The translations under genes and the position numbers were made by a program. This document shows, piece by piece, positions 35,872-48,010 of a stretch of DNA of 64,000 bases. The stretch's first letter is position 1, and each line of letters starts with the position of its first letter. The DNA is from Isoetes taiwanensis (Eukaryota; Streptophyta; Lycopodiopsida; Isoetales; Isoetaceae), in NCBI GenBank assembly GCA_021234155.1, contig JAJEKV010000048.1, positions 1,271,873-1,335,872 on the forward strand. The letters run 5' to 3'. The notes under the pieces were generated by a model. That model was not told the origin of the DNA. It saw only the letters and a list, made by a program, of their open reading frames with translations, and made no database searches.

Positions 35872-38800
35872 ATGGGCACATCTGCCTCGCCCCCCTTGCT
35901 GCTCCTCAAGCCTCTGTCTCTCAACCCATGTCGCCTTTCAATCCGCCCTCCTTTTTTAGGATTTGATCGGCTTGAAACGCTTAGTAGCTCTCGTCTTCCC
36001 CGGCATTGGAGCCTTCTGCTCCATTTTCAACATCCGCGCCCAGGTTGCTTTCTTAATTTCTTTGAAATCTTCGACTTGAATCTTCGACTTGAATTATCTG
36101 GTTTGTTCATTTTTAGACTCTGGCAATGAGCCAATTTTGAACTTGAAGTTAAGACTTTTCGCATTACCCCCGTTCCCGTAAAGTAGAAGTTTAATTGAAG
36201 CAGTTTGATTGACATAAGCTGATTTGTGTTATGAAACAACTGATAACCAGTAAATACATCTTAGATTCCATAATTACCTTGCAGGCTCAGAAGGATCCAA
36301 CAGATATGGAAAATGGCATGGATACCCCTTTGCTTATGCCTGATAAGAGTGCATATGATTGGAAATCAGTTGCTTTCTCGTGAGTTTTGCACTTTACAAA
36401 AAAAAAAAGAAGTTGCTTTAAAATGTTATTGTGTGGATATGTATGTAATGATTCTTTTTGTTTCCAGTTTTCTATTCCTGCATTGGGTGGACTATTATTT
36501 GGCTATGACATTGGAGCAACCTCGGGGGCTTCTATCTCCATCACGGTAAATACCCGGCCCATGCTTTGTATGGAAAGGTTGCTGATTATGTTATGAACAC
36601 AAAAAAAATAAGGGTTAAATTGGCGAGTAGTGTCTATATATGACCTAGTAGAAGCTCTGTAAAATAGTTGTAAGTGTTTGTCCTTTCCATGCATCATTCT
36701 ATAATGGAATTGTGAAATTAAGTTAATGACTTATCTTACCACAATATGGATTTATAGATTTATGCTTTAAAGCAATGCTGTAAATAGATATCTTTTTGCT
36801 CTCATCCTTTGAGCTTTGCCCCTACTTGATTTAGAAATTTTACACTGAACTGAAGTTTTCCTGGCAACCTCAAACTATGCAGTCTGCTACACACTCAGTG
36901 GGGTGGATTGGTATAAGCTCACTTCAGTTCAGACTGGTTTAGTTGTAAGTTACAGTGCCATTTTTATTTTCCTTATCTGCTTATTGGCTATATGAATATG
37001 AGCTTGGAATTTCCATTTGAGTTGTGTTTTGGCAGGTGAGCGGATCCCTTTATGGGCAGTTTTGGGATGCTTATTGGCTTTCAATATTTGCAGATGCCTT
37101 AGGTGCTATTTTTTGGAACTCTTTTGGCTTGATGAAAAGCTCCAATACTTCTATACATGTTTAAGGAGCTTATTAATACTTGTATATGTATTTTAAGGCA
37201 GGCGAAGGGAGCTTATACTTGCTGCTGCCATTTACTTGATTGGATCTGTGCTGACATCTGTGGTTCTGACTTTGCAATACTAATTGCAGGGCGCCTAATC
37301 TATGGTATTGGTATAGGTTTGGTATGTCCGCAGACTTTTCCATTTCAATTTAATTTCTGTTGTCCTCACCATTCTCATGATCTTGGTTTGTGTGAGTGAT
37401 TAGAATCCATTTAGCAAATTTATCAAGTTACATGCATCAGAACATGTTATGACTATTATTATTTGACAGGCAATGCATGCTGCACCTATGTACATTTCTG
37501 AAAACCTCCCTTCTGACATTCGTGGTGTACACTGGTTTCGCTGAAGGAAGCCTTCATTGTAGGGGTATCTTGGTAAGAAAAACTTATAGCACAGTCCATG
37601 CATGCTAATCACCCTCGCTCATATTTTCTTTATAGCTTGGATATCTTGCAGGCTATCTGAAATTGATGTTATTACGGTTGGCGCTGGATGTATATATTTT
37701 GCTGCACCAATTGCGTTGGTGATGGGAATTGGGATGTGGTGGCTGCCACCCTCAACACGCTGGTTGCTCTTGCGTGCAATGCAAGGCAAAAGTGACTTGT
37801 TAGTAGCAAAAAGATGCAGCTTCCGCATTGTGTAGATTTGCAGGTAACAAAGCTGATCAGAGCATTATAGAGTCACAGATAAACGAGACACTAGCTTCAT
37901 CACAATCAATTCAAGAAGGAGGTGAAGCTAGGCTTGTAGAGCTCTTTCAAGGAAGCAATTTCAAAGCTCTTTCTGTAGGCATGGGCCTTGTTTTCTTTCA
38001 ACAGGTTAGTACTCTGTTGAGATTTGTTGTTTGTACCTGCTCAAGTCCAAATGCCCAATCAGAATAGAAGTAGCTTTATCTATTCAATTCGGTATACAGA
38101 TATTTCATAGATTACATGGTAAACCATAATTGTTCAGCTCTGTATTTTCCATGCCAATCATACCCTGAAGAGGCTTTTTTAGATAATCAGTTGAATTCCC
38201 TTGTCAAAAATTTTGGGCAACAATTTTTACAATGGCACGTCCAATTTGACCATTTTACCAATGATACTTGATGCTTGTTGCCCTTGATTAGGACATCAGA
38301 TCTTGGATCTCATTGGAAAAAGCATGTGAAATAATATGCTTAGACAGGAAATCCAGCTGACTGTAGGCACCCCATTTTTACTATATGAGGTAAATGGAAA
38401 AGGATCATTGCAGAACATTTAGTATAAATCCCATCTCAAAGATTTTGTAGGACTCTTGTATTTTAAAACAACCTGAGTAAATAACAATTTGAGCAAGGAA
38501 ATAACATGACATCAGGTTAGGCCTGACATTTATAGATTGCAAACCAGAAGGATGTTATATATGTTCATGTTTTTTTGATTAGGAGTTGATTTTTCAGGTG
38601 ACAGGACAAACCAAGCGTGTTGTATTATGCTGCATCAATCCTTCAGGTTGGCTATGCTTTTACCTTTTCAAGATCTGTTTGACTTTAGGGCTACATCTGC
38701 ATCAAGGATGCAACAAATCTCTGTCCCAAATTTGGTGGTTATGCTTGTTTGCCATCCTAATTTGTTGAAGGAACCTAAAATTTGTGAGAGATGGCTCTAG

Positions 38801-39976
38801 AGTGCAGGAATATCAGCTGCTTCTGATGCCACCCGTGTTTCTGTATTCCTAGGGTTCTTTAAGGTAACATATCTTCCTATTATATCGTCAATGCCTACAG
38901 GTGGGTAATGTTGACCTACCTTTGGGTGTGGAAAACTTTCAGTTGCTGATGACAGTTGTTGCAGTATTGTTTGTCGATAAGATAGGTCGAAGACCACTAT
39001 TAATTGGAGGCATCAGTGGTGATTGTAACTTCTATCTCCCTGTCCTAGCAACCTTGTGTAAACCATGTTATTCACATTTTTGTATGTTTTCAACAGGTGA
39101 TCAGTCTGTTTTTGTCATATGCCTTATTTCTCATTTGGCAACAGTTTATCTATATTGGCAATTATTGCTTTGTTTCATATGTGGATGCTACCAGGTATAA
39201 GGTCTCATATGTCAGACTTCTAACATATTTTGTTGCTTATCATCCATAGTAGTAAATTAGATAGGTTCTAACTTCAAGATGAACTCATATCTCTGGTACA
39301 ATGGGCCTTGTAAAGCGTGTTCAATTCTATCAGAAATGTATTTGTTGTTGTCTTGATATGGCCATTTCTTCCATTATTCCCTGACACATTTTTTGAACTC
39401 CACAGATCTCATTTGGACCAATTTCGTGGCTGATGATATCAGAAATATTTTCATTATTACGAACGAGGGGTCGTGCCCTCAGCATTTCAACAGTTGTAAA
39501 TTTTGGTGCCAATGCACTGGTTGCTTTGGCGTTTGCCCCTCTACAGGTAATCTGGAGAAAACATACTAATGACCTTTAGACACTTGTAACTTAGCTGGGA
39601 TGATTTGCTATACAAACCCACTATATCTGGTATATTTTATGAGCCTGCCTGTTTCCAATGCAAACATCTCTGCATCTAGTAAATGTATACTGTGCAGCAT
39701 AGATTTTTCTTGATCCAACCTTGAATTGCAGAACCAGCGATTGAGAAAGCATTATATTCATATGTGGGCACTGAGCATGATCGATTTGCTTCTTTCTTCC
39801 TTTGCTAATTGTGATTTCTACCTTTCAGGATCTGGTAGGAGCATCTGCGACATTTATCATATTTGGCGCCATTGGAGTAGTTGCTTTATTGTTCGTTATT
39901 TTCACTGTTCCGGAAACAAAAGGACTGAGCTTTAGAGGAAATTGAAGCCAGAGTATTCTCCAAAATCGAAGATTAA
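35872..39976 (+). CDS. MFS monosaccharide transporter, VGT1 / plastidic D-xylose-proton symporter-like group; frame-broken
   Basis: Fourteen exons with GT-AG borders: 35872-36043, 36285-36379, 36468-36545, 36883-36944, 37036-37102, 37198-37321, 37470-37572, 37636-38004, 38598-38646, 38801-38863, 38943-39018, 39097-39194, 39406-39546, 39829-39976; about 548 codons, normal for the family. Motifs in order: PALGGLLFGYDIGATSG (helix 1), VSGSLYG, an RRREL-type loop, GRLIYGIGIGL, HAAPMYISE, GMWWLPPSTRWLLLRAMQG, FFQQ/VTGQ across an intron, DKIGRRPLLIGGISG, ISFGPISWLMISEIF, VNFGANALV and the C-terminal PETKGLS. The family moves hexoses or pentoses with protons across vacuolar or plastid membranes. The Ser/Pro/Arg/Leu-rich first exon suggests a plastid transit peptide. 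Several exons need one- or two-base shifts to stay in frame (36.88, 37.05, 37.26, 37.53, 37.65, 37.81, 38.62, 39.17, 39.94 kb); exon 13 is intact. Sequence error or recent pseudogenisation are both possible. Confidence 0.85.
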
Positions 39977-42690
39977 GAGTTTATTTGGTACCAACGTTTT
40001 TCACATTGGTACAAAAAAAGCATTCTTCATATAAATATGGCCCTTTTTCCACGGTAGTCATATTTCGAAAAGTCACATATTTTATCTAATGGTGTTTGGC
40101 CACCTATTGTCCTAAAAGAAAATCAACTTTTCCCACTACGAAAAAAAGACACGTCCGATTTAGGTTTTGGAATAGGTTCGTATTATAAACGGACACCTAG
40201 TCTTATTTGAATATAACTAAAAAAATAAGACGTGTCTTATTTTTTTCATGGTTTTCCACTAGTATTTTAAACGGTGTTATATTTTACGACTACCACGCAT
40301 TGGAAAAACAAGTTTAAATTTATGCGGTCTCATTTTTTTTTAGCCTCGGAGTCATAAAAATGATGTCGATATTGTATATGATGTACCCATATTTTGTGGC
40401 TATGAAAAAAAAGGCCTAACAAATAGTAAGGTTGATATTTATTTTCGCTAACAACGTCGCCAACAACTAAGTAAGGGTGAGATTCCACTATCTCGCATGG
40501 AAGTTTTCTACGCTGGCTAAAATTTTCGCTTGATAAAACATAATTTCCAATACATGATTCCATTTAGGTGGTAATTAGGTTCCAACCGTGGAATTTGAAC
40601 TCAAAGTAAATAAGGATTGAAAACATGAATGACGATGCTATCCACTTGCTAACCCCGAACTTCTTTTCTAGGCTTAAGCACTAAAGGCATCGTTACATGT
40701 GTAGCACCTAGCAAACTATATTCATGATGTATACAAATTAATGATTCCTATTACAACTGAGGAAGATAATAGTGCGCTTTCGCATTGTGGAACACAACAA
40801 CATTAAATCTTTATCGAAAAATTGTTTGTAACATAACGCATCACAATGATTTCATGTTTGCACAACCTCAAATGGAAAAGACTTTCATAAGATCCGTGGA
40901 TCAAAAAATTTGTTAGATCGAGACCGCCAAGTGCCATGGCTGATTTTTTTAAATCTAAAGGATCTTGAATTGCTTTTATGGTCGCTATCTATGTTTTCAA
41001 AAACCTAAACCGCGGGCCTAACCCTAAATCTTGGCTTTCAGATTTGTTAACACTAACCTTCATTTTTACTTAAGCCCCTAACCGACCTTCAAAAAATTTA
41101 AAGGCTATATATTACTTTAGGCAGTAATCGAGATCAATTATTTATGACCCTGAAAATCAAGTGGTTGCTAGAAAATAAAATTGAAATTGCTAGGTACATT
41201 GAAATTGCTAAGTGCGCTATGCATATTTGAAAATACAAGCTGGTTCAAAGGATTAAAGTGAAGTTCCAGATATGTTAAACTTGTGACCTTAATGGTAATG
41301 GTGATTACAATATGGTGATTTGGATTGAAAGCCTCATGTGATTGTACTATGCTCTTAAATTGAAGTTGATACTTTGATGAAAGATGCTTTAAGGAAACTC
41401 CAAACCCTACACTACTATCAATTTTATCTTTTATATTGTAGTAATATACTTTCACTACCGCAACTTATATTGATCCATGCTAAGTAAGTTTACTTTGCCA
41501 CATTGGCTGGGGAAATTTTGATGAACCCATGTTAGGTGATATTTGAAATCAATGACATAACCTAAAGAACCATTTGGTTGGATTTGTAGATTCTAATATG
41601 ATGATTGAGTTTTCGCTGGATATGGAAATTGTCATGCAAGAAACAGTTTTGGGATATATTACTATCTTTTATATACAAGGAGCAACATAACATTTTAGGT
41701 GTTTGTGGTTATAAGGTAAAGGGGTATTTGAGTTACATAATGCCTTAGTGGATAGAAATATTAGATGCCTTTTCTCCTAATTCTATTAAAAATTTAGTTG
41801 CATTTGTAACTCCTTAAAGGAGGTATGAGATAAACTCTTGTGTACAATACATCTTGAGATAGCTCTTATGTCTGCAACATAATAGTTGGTCTTGGAAACT
41901 AAAGGACTGGACTTGAAAGCTTTTAGCTAAAGGGCTGGACTTGAAAATTTTATCCTAAAGTACCGGACTTGAATATTTGTAGCCTAGATGGCTAGACTTG
42001 AAAATGTCTGATGGTGGACTCAATCATGGTTATAACCATGGACTTGGTTGTGTTAAACTTGTAATATAATTTCTTGATCGAGAACGATCAAATCCCAAGA
42101 AAGGGATGAATTGATATGGTGGTGTTCAGGGGAATGGTTCGAGAAAAGCAAGAACAAGATAGTCACATGGGAATTGAAATAATAAGATCTGAACAATTGA
42201 GATAATTATGGAACCTTGAAAAAGGTTGATTTCCTATAATTGGCCTATTTACCTTTATCATTTTTGAAAAGGCTCCTTGATCCCTATATAAGGGGAAGAG
42301 GTGCAATTATTGGATTCAGATCCTCCTTCTCCTTCTGCTCCTTCAACTGCCTCTTGCCAGCTTCCATGAATTCTTTATTTGTTCCTTAGAGAGGATTCTC
42401 TGAGGATTGACTTTACAAATCTCCTTCTTGTTCCTTGACATAAATTGCAGATGGACTACCTTGAGATTCTTGCTTTTATGAAATGTGTTGGGTGGTGAGC
42501 TTTAATGGGAAGGCTTAGAGTGAAATATCTTTTAAGTTTTGGTGTTGGTTTATTAGATGTTGGATCTTTTATTTACTAGCTAACCCTTGGTTCATAACCA
42601 TCCTTCTTTTGTGTGGATCATAAAGTCTAAATCCTTAATTCTTTTAGGTTAAATAACCATATGCCTTAAGATATTCATAATTTGGTATTC
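39977..42690. other. Anonymous stretch after the sugar transporter
   Basis: No gene recognised. The minus ORF at 41168-41455 has no motif. A minisatellite lies at 41897-42010. A CTATATAAGG string (about 42282) followed by a C/T-rich tract resembles a promoter such as that of a copia LTR, but no LTR borders could be set. Confidence 0.4.
41897..42010 (+). repeat. Minisatellite, about 29-33 bp unit, 4 copies
   Basis: Four diverged units around the core AAAGG.CTGGACTTGAAA (variants GGACTG, GGGCTG, GTACCG, TGGCTA). Again the variable bases include CTG/CCG sites. Confidence 0.7.
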
Positions 42691-42699
42691 TATCATATC

Positions 42700-43360
42700 A
42701 AAGCTTGCAAAGAATATTACCTCTGATACTCTGAAAGGAAACATGTTTCGAATATGTACTATTGTCTTAACAATCTCATCTCAGAGGAAATTTGGTAACC
42801 CAGAAAACTTAAGCATTGCTCTTAGAACATTTACCATGAATCTATTTTTTCTCTCAAAGACCACCAATTCGTTGAGTAACGTAGTTTCACATGTATTAGC
42901 CTCTGATTAAACAGTGTTGTTTAAAATCTCTTCGTGAATACTCTCCTTCTCGATTAAAGTGTATGCACTTAAAGCTTTTGCCTATCTCGGGGGGATCCAT
43001 CTCCTTTACATGGGACATGCCACCCTATATAATGTTTTTCGATAGACAAATTTGACCCCTTTTCGTATGGTTTTATGACTAGAGCAACATCTAAAAACCC
43101 CTATGACCCCTAGTATATGTACAAAAAGGGTAAAAATCCCTCCCCCAAACCACCTTCTCCACCTTCCCCAATTCATGCACATGGTTTTGATGGATTCTAT
43201 AGGGTGTAGCCCCCTTTGTTTTCCTCGCTTGCTTTTCACTGCAACAAAGATCTTTGGTGCCTCAAAAGCGTGATTCTTTTTCTTCAAATGATAACACAAT
43301 GTTAGTCTACTAAAGTCATATGTAAATGTGATGAAATACGTGTTGCCATTAATGCTTCTG
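42700..43360 (-). pseudogene. Ty1/copia integrase remnant, interrupted
   Basis: The minus strand carries the copia integrase core start: GNTYFITFTYDFSRLTLCYHLKKK (about 43216-43356), where the catalytic Asp in the usual TDD is YD here. It continues to IKTMCMNWG (about 43165-43195), matching IKTLRTDNGGE. After a foreign insertion (about 42995-43165) the later part follows near 42770-42880: ERKNRFMVNVLRAMLKFSGL and PNFL. Stops and shifts show decay. GAG, RT and LTRs were not recognised nearby. Confidence 0.7.
43000..43165 (+). repeat. C-rich dispersed repeat, copy 2, inside copia integrase
   Basis: Shares block order with 10690-10880: TTTGACCCCTTTT, then TAAAAACCCCTATGACCCCTA, then TATATGTAC. 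It sits exactly where copia integrase similarity is lost, so it was probably an insertion. Confidence 0.45.
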
Positions 43361-43479
43361 AGAAGATATAGCACAATAACAAAGGGTTCCAGGGAGATTT
43401 GATATGATATCCCTAAAATAATGGAATAGGTTGTTATAAAGATATATATATACAAGTGTTTGTACCATGAAGGACTATA

Positions 43480-43913
43480 TGAGGCCGACTCTACGATGTG
43501 AATTGTAGAAGATGCCCTTAAATTTTTAAGATTCTACAAAGATTTCTCTAGATTCTCAAAGACTATTCCAAGACGCTCATAAATTCCTCACGATTCTATG
43601 TAGATTCTCCTAGGTTCATTCAAAATTTGTAAAGGTTTCCCTAGATTCCCCTATATTCTAAAGATTTTATGAAGACTCCCTTGGATTCCCCGAGATTCTC
43701 AAAGATTTTCATGAGATTCCCATAGATTCTCTAAGCTTCCCTTGAGATTCCCCTAGATTTCCAAAGATTGTCTCAAGATTCACCTAGATTCCCCACCATT
43801 CTATGTAGATTTCTTGATTCCTTAGATTCTATGAATATTCCTTTAGGTTCTCCAAGATTTCATCAAAATTCCCCTCGATTACGTAAGATTTTATGAAGTT
43901 TCCTGTGACGCTC
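43480..43913 (+). repeat. GATTC minisatellite, left part
   Basis: Degenerate array of about 11-12 bp units around AGATTCYCYT, with higher-order phrases such as GATTCTATGTAGATTCTCC and AAGATTCCCCTAGATTC. It is split from the right part at 57639-58580 by a chromovirus insertion. No coding role was seen. Confidence 0.9.
43909..43913. other. Target-site duplication TTTCC, left copy
   Basis: TTTCC directly precedes the LTR start TGTGACG; the matching copy follows the other LTR at 57639-57643. It shows a single integration event into the GATTC array. Confidence 0.9.
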
Positions 43914-45439
43914 CCTGAACATATACGGCGCTCCGGATGTATACATACGGGGACTTCCCCCTCCCATGGCAACCGGCTCGCCATGAGTTGTGGCTCCTCC
44001 GCCTAACTCCTGACCATCCATAGAAAGATGCCCGTGAAGGACACTGAGGTGTCATTCGCCCACGCCTTCAATGGGACTCCCACGCCGAAGCTGCATACAA
44101 GGTTAGCATACAAAGATAATCATATCATAAATAACCACCAATAAGGGTGGCACATCCATCCAACCGATAATAACAGAGAAGATACATCTAATGCTAAGGA
44201 AAACACCCCAAACCCAAGGTTCTACCCCGCTCGCATCTAATGAGGATCGACCGACGGCCAGGTCTCAGAGATCGCAGCATTTAATCTTGGCATGGCGCTA
44301 TCGGCATAGAACATTGGCTAGGGTTGTCCACTCCATCCGCCTCCCCGTGCACACACTTTTGCGTATGAGCCGAATCAAGCTATGGCGCCATTGTAGCCTT
44401 CCCTGAGACGCAATCCCAAGGCATCACCCTTCTGGGACTACTCCGGGGTTACATCTCCCCGTCCGGATGAGGTGTGTCGTAGAAGTGTCCCTTCCCGTGG
44501 TCGCAGCGGATTCCATGGGTGAGCTAGAGAATACGCACGCGATCAGCCGATCCGCATCCGCACTCCAACCTACTCCCCTAACTTTATCTTCAAAGTACGT
44601 GATGGTCACACCACTGCATCTGTGGAGTGTCGACCCATACCCGCCTAGTTCATCGGGCCGACTATTAGGCCTAGCTTCATCAAAGAGTCCCCCGTAGCCT
44701 TTATGCTCAAAGCGCAGACCCCACCCCACACTTCATCACTACGCCCTTTATCCGGTGCTTCAATCATGCCATAGATTCCACGTAAATGGGATCTTGTGCA
44801 CAGCCGCAATTATCGGGTACTATACGGAGCTACTAGAGCATACTAATGAACATAGGTTGCGAGGTCTCTACCCCTTTAATCCCTCGCTTTTTCGAAGAAC
44901 TAATGTAGAGATACTACCAAAAATACATCCATCCATCCATCACAGAGCATAATCAATAATTGAGAACAGTTATAACTATCAAACAAGGGTTAATCATCAT
45001 CAAGGACAAGCAAAGAAGCCTGACAGAGGTGCTGGCCCTAGAAATATCAAACTAATCTATCTACTAACCCGAATTCCGGCTGGAACCATTGTCATGTGGG
45101 ATCTCCATCTTCAAGCACCGGGCAGCCTCCTCTCCCCGATTCGATTTGTGGCAAATTGGGATTGGGATCCAATTTGCTGCCCCAAATTAGCAGTTTCCTA
45201 CTGGCCAATCGAGTTTGGCCAGGTGTCCTCTTCCTAATTAATTAATTAGCCTAACTTAATTAGCTTAATTAAGTTAATTAGATAATTATTCCTTAATTAT
45301 AGGTAATTAACCCCTTATTAATTTAGCATAGCTAAATTAATCCCTTGTGGTTAGTCTACATACCCCACGATGGCGATATTCACCCGTGACATGTCAAGAT
45401 AGTTATATATACACCGTGATAACTATGTGGAACGCCACA
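43914..45439 (-). repeat. 3' LTR of the nested-into chromovirus (1526 bp)
   Basis: Starts TGTGACGCTCCC and ends GGAACGCCACA as read on the plus strand. It matches 56094-57638 over its full length. It includes an AT-rich tract built of TAATTAA-type repeats (45232-45340). Confidence 0.95.
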
Positions 45440-45450
45440 TTCTCCCCTTA
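45440..45450 (-). other. Polypurine tract of the chromovirus
   Basis: The minus strand reads CTAAGGGGAGAA directly before the 3' LTR start TGTGGCGTTCC. It corresponds to GGTGGGGAGAA in the plus-strand relative at 2201-2211. Confidence 0.8.
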
Positions 45451-46064
45451 GAAATAATGTGCCTCAAAGATTGGGGTTAGTTAAAAACAAATGATTAACA
45501 TCTTAGTAGTAACTTAGCAAAGATAAATTATAATAGTTACACGTAAAAAAAATTTAAAATAATATCTTATTCCCGTAGGTAATGTGAATTAAGTTTAAAA
45601 CATAGAATCGTTTAAGCACCCCCTGCATTTCATATGATTATGACAATAAAAGTTTCAAGGACCGGCCATTCAATAGCAACATCACTTAAAGTAACATGAA
45701 ACTCAACGAAAATGACATGAAAACAGAAAAACTTGGGCCATCAAGAACCCTCTATACATGGGCAAAGTCACGTAACGCTCATCGGGCCCCGCACATGTCA
45801 ATACGCCAAGATTTACACATAATAAATAAGTTGTGGTTGAAGGGACCACCTCCTATAAGAAAACAAAAGAAAAACCTATCTACAAGGAAACCTATCATGC
45901 CTATGGTTCGCAATTCATTGCGGCATAAGGAATGGCCAAGTTCCCGCGGCCTATCAACTATATGCTTTTCAAGCAATCCGCGGTCATGCCGACATTGACA
46001 ATACACCACGCTCTAGAGAACACCAAGGTGATCTCATCATTGGTAACCACCGCATGCCATAGCT

Positions 46065-46994
46065 TTACCGCATGATCCGCGGCCGAATCAAGCCTTCAAA
46101 GCTTACATCACGGGTGCGGGTTGATGACATCGCTGATGGTGCGGCCTCGAGATTCCCCATGAAGTTCGGATAATGCTTTTCAAGGTCTATCTTCATTACC
46201 CACGTAGCATCCTCAACTGGCAAGTGCTTCCACTTGACCAAATATTGTAGCATTTGAGTCCTTCTGGTCTGCTTATAGGCTCGATCAAGAAGAGCTTCGG
46301 GCACTATGTCTAGATGCTCTTCTCGTCATTTCAAGGAGGGTGGGTGTATCCAAGATCTCCTCCTCGATCCGGAGTATGTTGCTTCGTAAGACTCACATGA
46401 AAGACCTTGTGGATCTTCGCGGGTGGCAAATCCAACCGATATGCCCGCTCTCCAACACGTTCAATGATCTTGAATGGCCCAGCCCATCTGGGTGCCAGTT
46501 TCTTGCAGTTACCAATCTTAAGTTTGGCTTGCTTAACCTTAATTTTGAGCCAAACTGAATCGCCCACTTGAATACGCTGCGGTGGTCTCAGGCTTATCAG
46601 CCACACTTTTCCTCGACGACCACGCAACCAATAAATAACCACTTAACTTCCTCAACCAAAGCTTGCATTTCCAAGAGGAGTTGTCGTGAAACCTCCACCT
46701 TAGAAAACAGGATTATGCCATGTGTCCGGGCGTGAAGGCATTGATAACCTTAATTTATCATGAAGGGAGACATTCTAGAAGACTCGTTTCATGCTGTTGT
46801 AGGCAAACTCCACTAAATAAATATAGTCGCCCCAATCGAGATTGCTTACTCCACAGATAGCTTCGCAACATATCCTCTATATGCGGTTGGTGCGCCTGTC
46901 TGGCCCATCCGTCTGAGGATGATATGTCTGACTCATAGCAAGCTTGGTCCGGATGGTGGCAAAGAAATCTTCCGTAATGCACTTACAAACTTGG
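46065..46994 (-). pseudogene. Chromovirus integrase C-terminal part with chromodomain
   Basis: Continues the integrase begun in 51457-53993, after the nested insertion. It includes TYHPQTDG followed by a damaged DGQTER site (CAGACAGAG appears as CCAGACAGG, which removes the catalytic Glu). A GPY/F-like WAGPFKIIERVG (about 46430-46470) and a chromodomain, LQYLVKWKHLPVEDATWV (about 46195-46250), follow. Several frame changes and a stop (near 46880) occur. It matches the plus-strand copy at 313-1551. Confidence 0.9.
46990..46994. other. Target-site duplication CTTGG, left copy
   Basis: CTTGG precedes the inner LTR; the matching copy is at 51457-51461. On the minus strand the site falls in the integrase just after the second catalytic Asp (SDRD-P-K). 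Confidence 0.9.
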
Positions 46995-47440
46995 TGTTGA
47001 TGTTTGGGGTTCTTGGCATCATTTGCAAAGCAGCAGTCCATGATCCGCCGGATGCCATGTGGCTGCCACAAATGCTCATGGATCAAAAAAAGAAGATGGG
47101 AAGAAACCCAAGAACAAGAACAAAGCAAAGAATGAATAAAACAGAATCATATTGATGCTCCAAAAGGAGGTGCTCCAAAACGTGAGCAAAAAACCTAAAC
47201 AATGAGAGGAAATGCTCTCTAAATAGTAGAGCAAAACCCTAACCCTAACTCGACATCTCACCTACCACGCATCTAGGCCAAATCCGGGCCATAGATTGTG
47301 GGGTCCAATATGAAAACTACATGTGGCCTATGCCACCTACCACATATGTGGGCTAAATGGGGCCCTAGATCAAGTGGTCCAATGTGATAAATACATGTGG
47401 CCTATGCCACTATACATATGTTTAGCCCAAAGGGTTAACA
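46995..47440 (-). repeat. 3' LTR of the non-autonomous element (446 bp)
   Basis: Plus-strand ends are TGTTGATGTTTGG and AGGGTTAACA. It pairs with 51010-51456 throughout. It contains AAACCCTAACCCTAACT and a repeated ACATGTGGCCTATGCCAC. Differences between the two LTRs fall mostly at CAG/CTG/CCG sites. Confidence 0.93.
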
Positions 47441-47458
47441 CTCCCCCACCACACCAAG
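47441..47458 (-). other. Polypurine tract of the non-autonomous element
   Basis: The minus strand reads GGTGTGGTGGGGGAG immediately before the LTR start TGTTAACCC. Confidence 0.75.
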
Positions 47459-47769
47459 CTATGTAAAACCTTTATAACATCAAAGTTAAACATTTACAAA
47501 AAGGGCAAAGTGAGGGGAAATAATGATAATGTCGCTAAAAAGTCTTGGCCCAAAAAATGCCAAGGTCGATGAAGTAAAAATCATGAAAGATTGAGAAGGT
47601 TGTCACCACTTCTCTTGAGCTTGCCATGAGCTCCTTTAAATCCATAGAAGTCTAATCCAATGTTGAGAAGGCTATCACCACTTCTCATAGAGTTTGCCAT
47701 GAGCTCCCAAATACATGTGCCAATCAAAGTGTCTTGCAAGGAGTTGAACAAAAATTTGGAAACAAAATT

Positions 47770-48010
47770 GTTGAAGGGACGGAAGGCCCTAAGTCATCTT
47801 CACGCCATTTTTGAACTTGAAAAGTTGAAACAAGGAGTTGATCTTGAAAGAGTTGAAACATAAGTGATTGAAGGGCGGAAGGCCCTAAGTCATCTTCACG
47901 CCATTTGTTGAACTTGAAAGAGTTTGAGCAAGATAGTTGAACTTGAAGGAGTTGAAATTGAAGGGGCGGAAGGCCCCAAGTCATCTTCATGCCATTTGCT
48001 AAACTTGACA
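47770..48010 (-). repeat. Tandem repeat inside the non-autonomous element, ~95 bp unit, 3 copies
   Basis: Three units beginning near 47774, 47868 and 47960 share GGCGGAAGGCCC.AAGTCATCT and TCACGCCATTTG, followed by AACTTGAAAGAGTTGA-type sequence. A shorter fourth copy occurs near 48556. Confidence 0.85.

Noticed and set aside
42270-42420. Copia LTR promoter (CTATATAAGG followed by a C/T-rich tract)
   Set aside because: No LTR borders, primer site or paired copy could be found, so only a note was kept.
47230-47248. Telomere-like AACCCTAACCCTAACT
   Set aside because: Only two or three units, located inside both LTRs of the inner element; not an interstitial telomere array.
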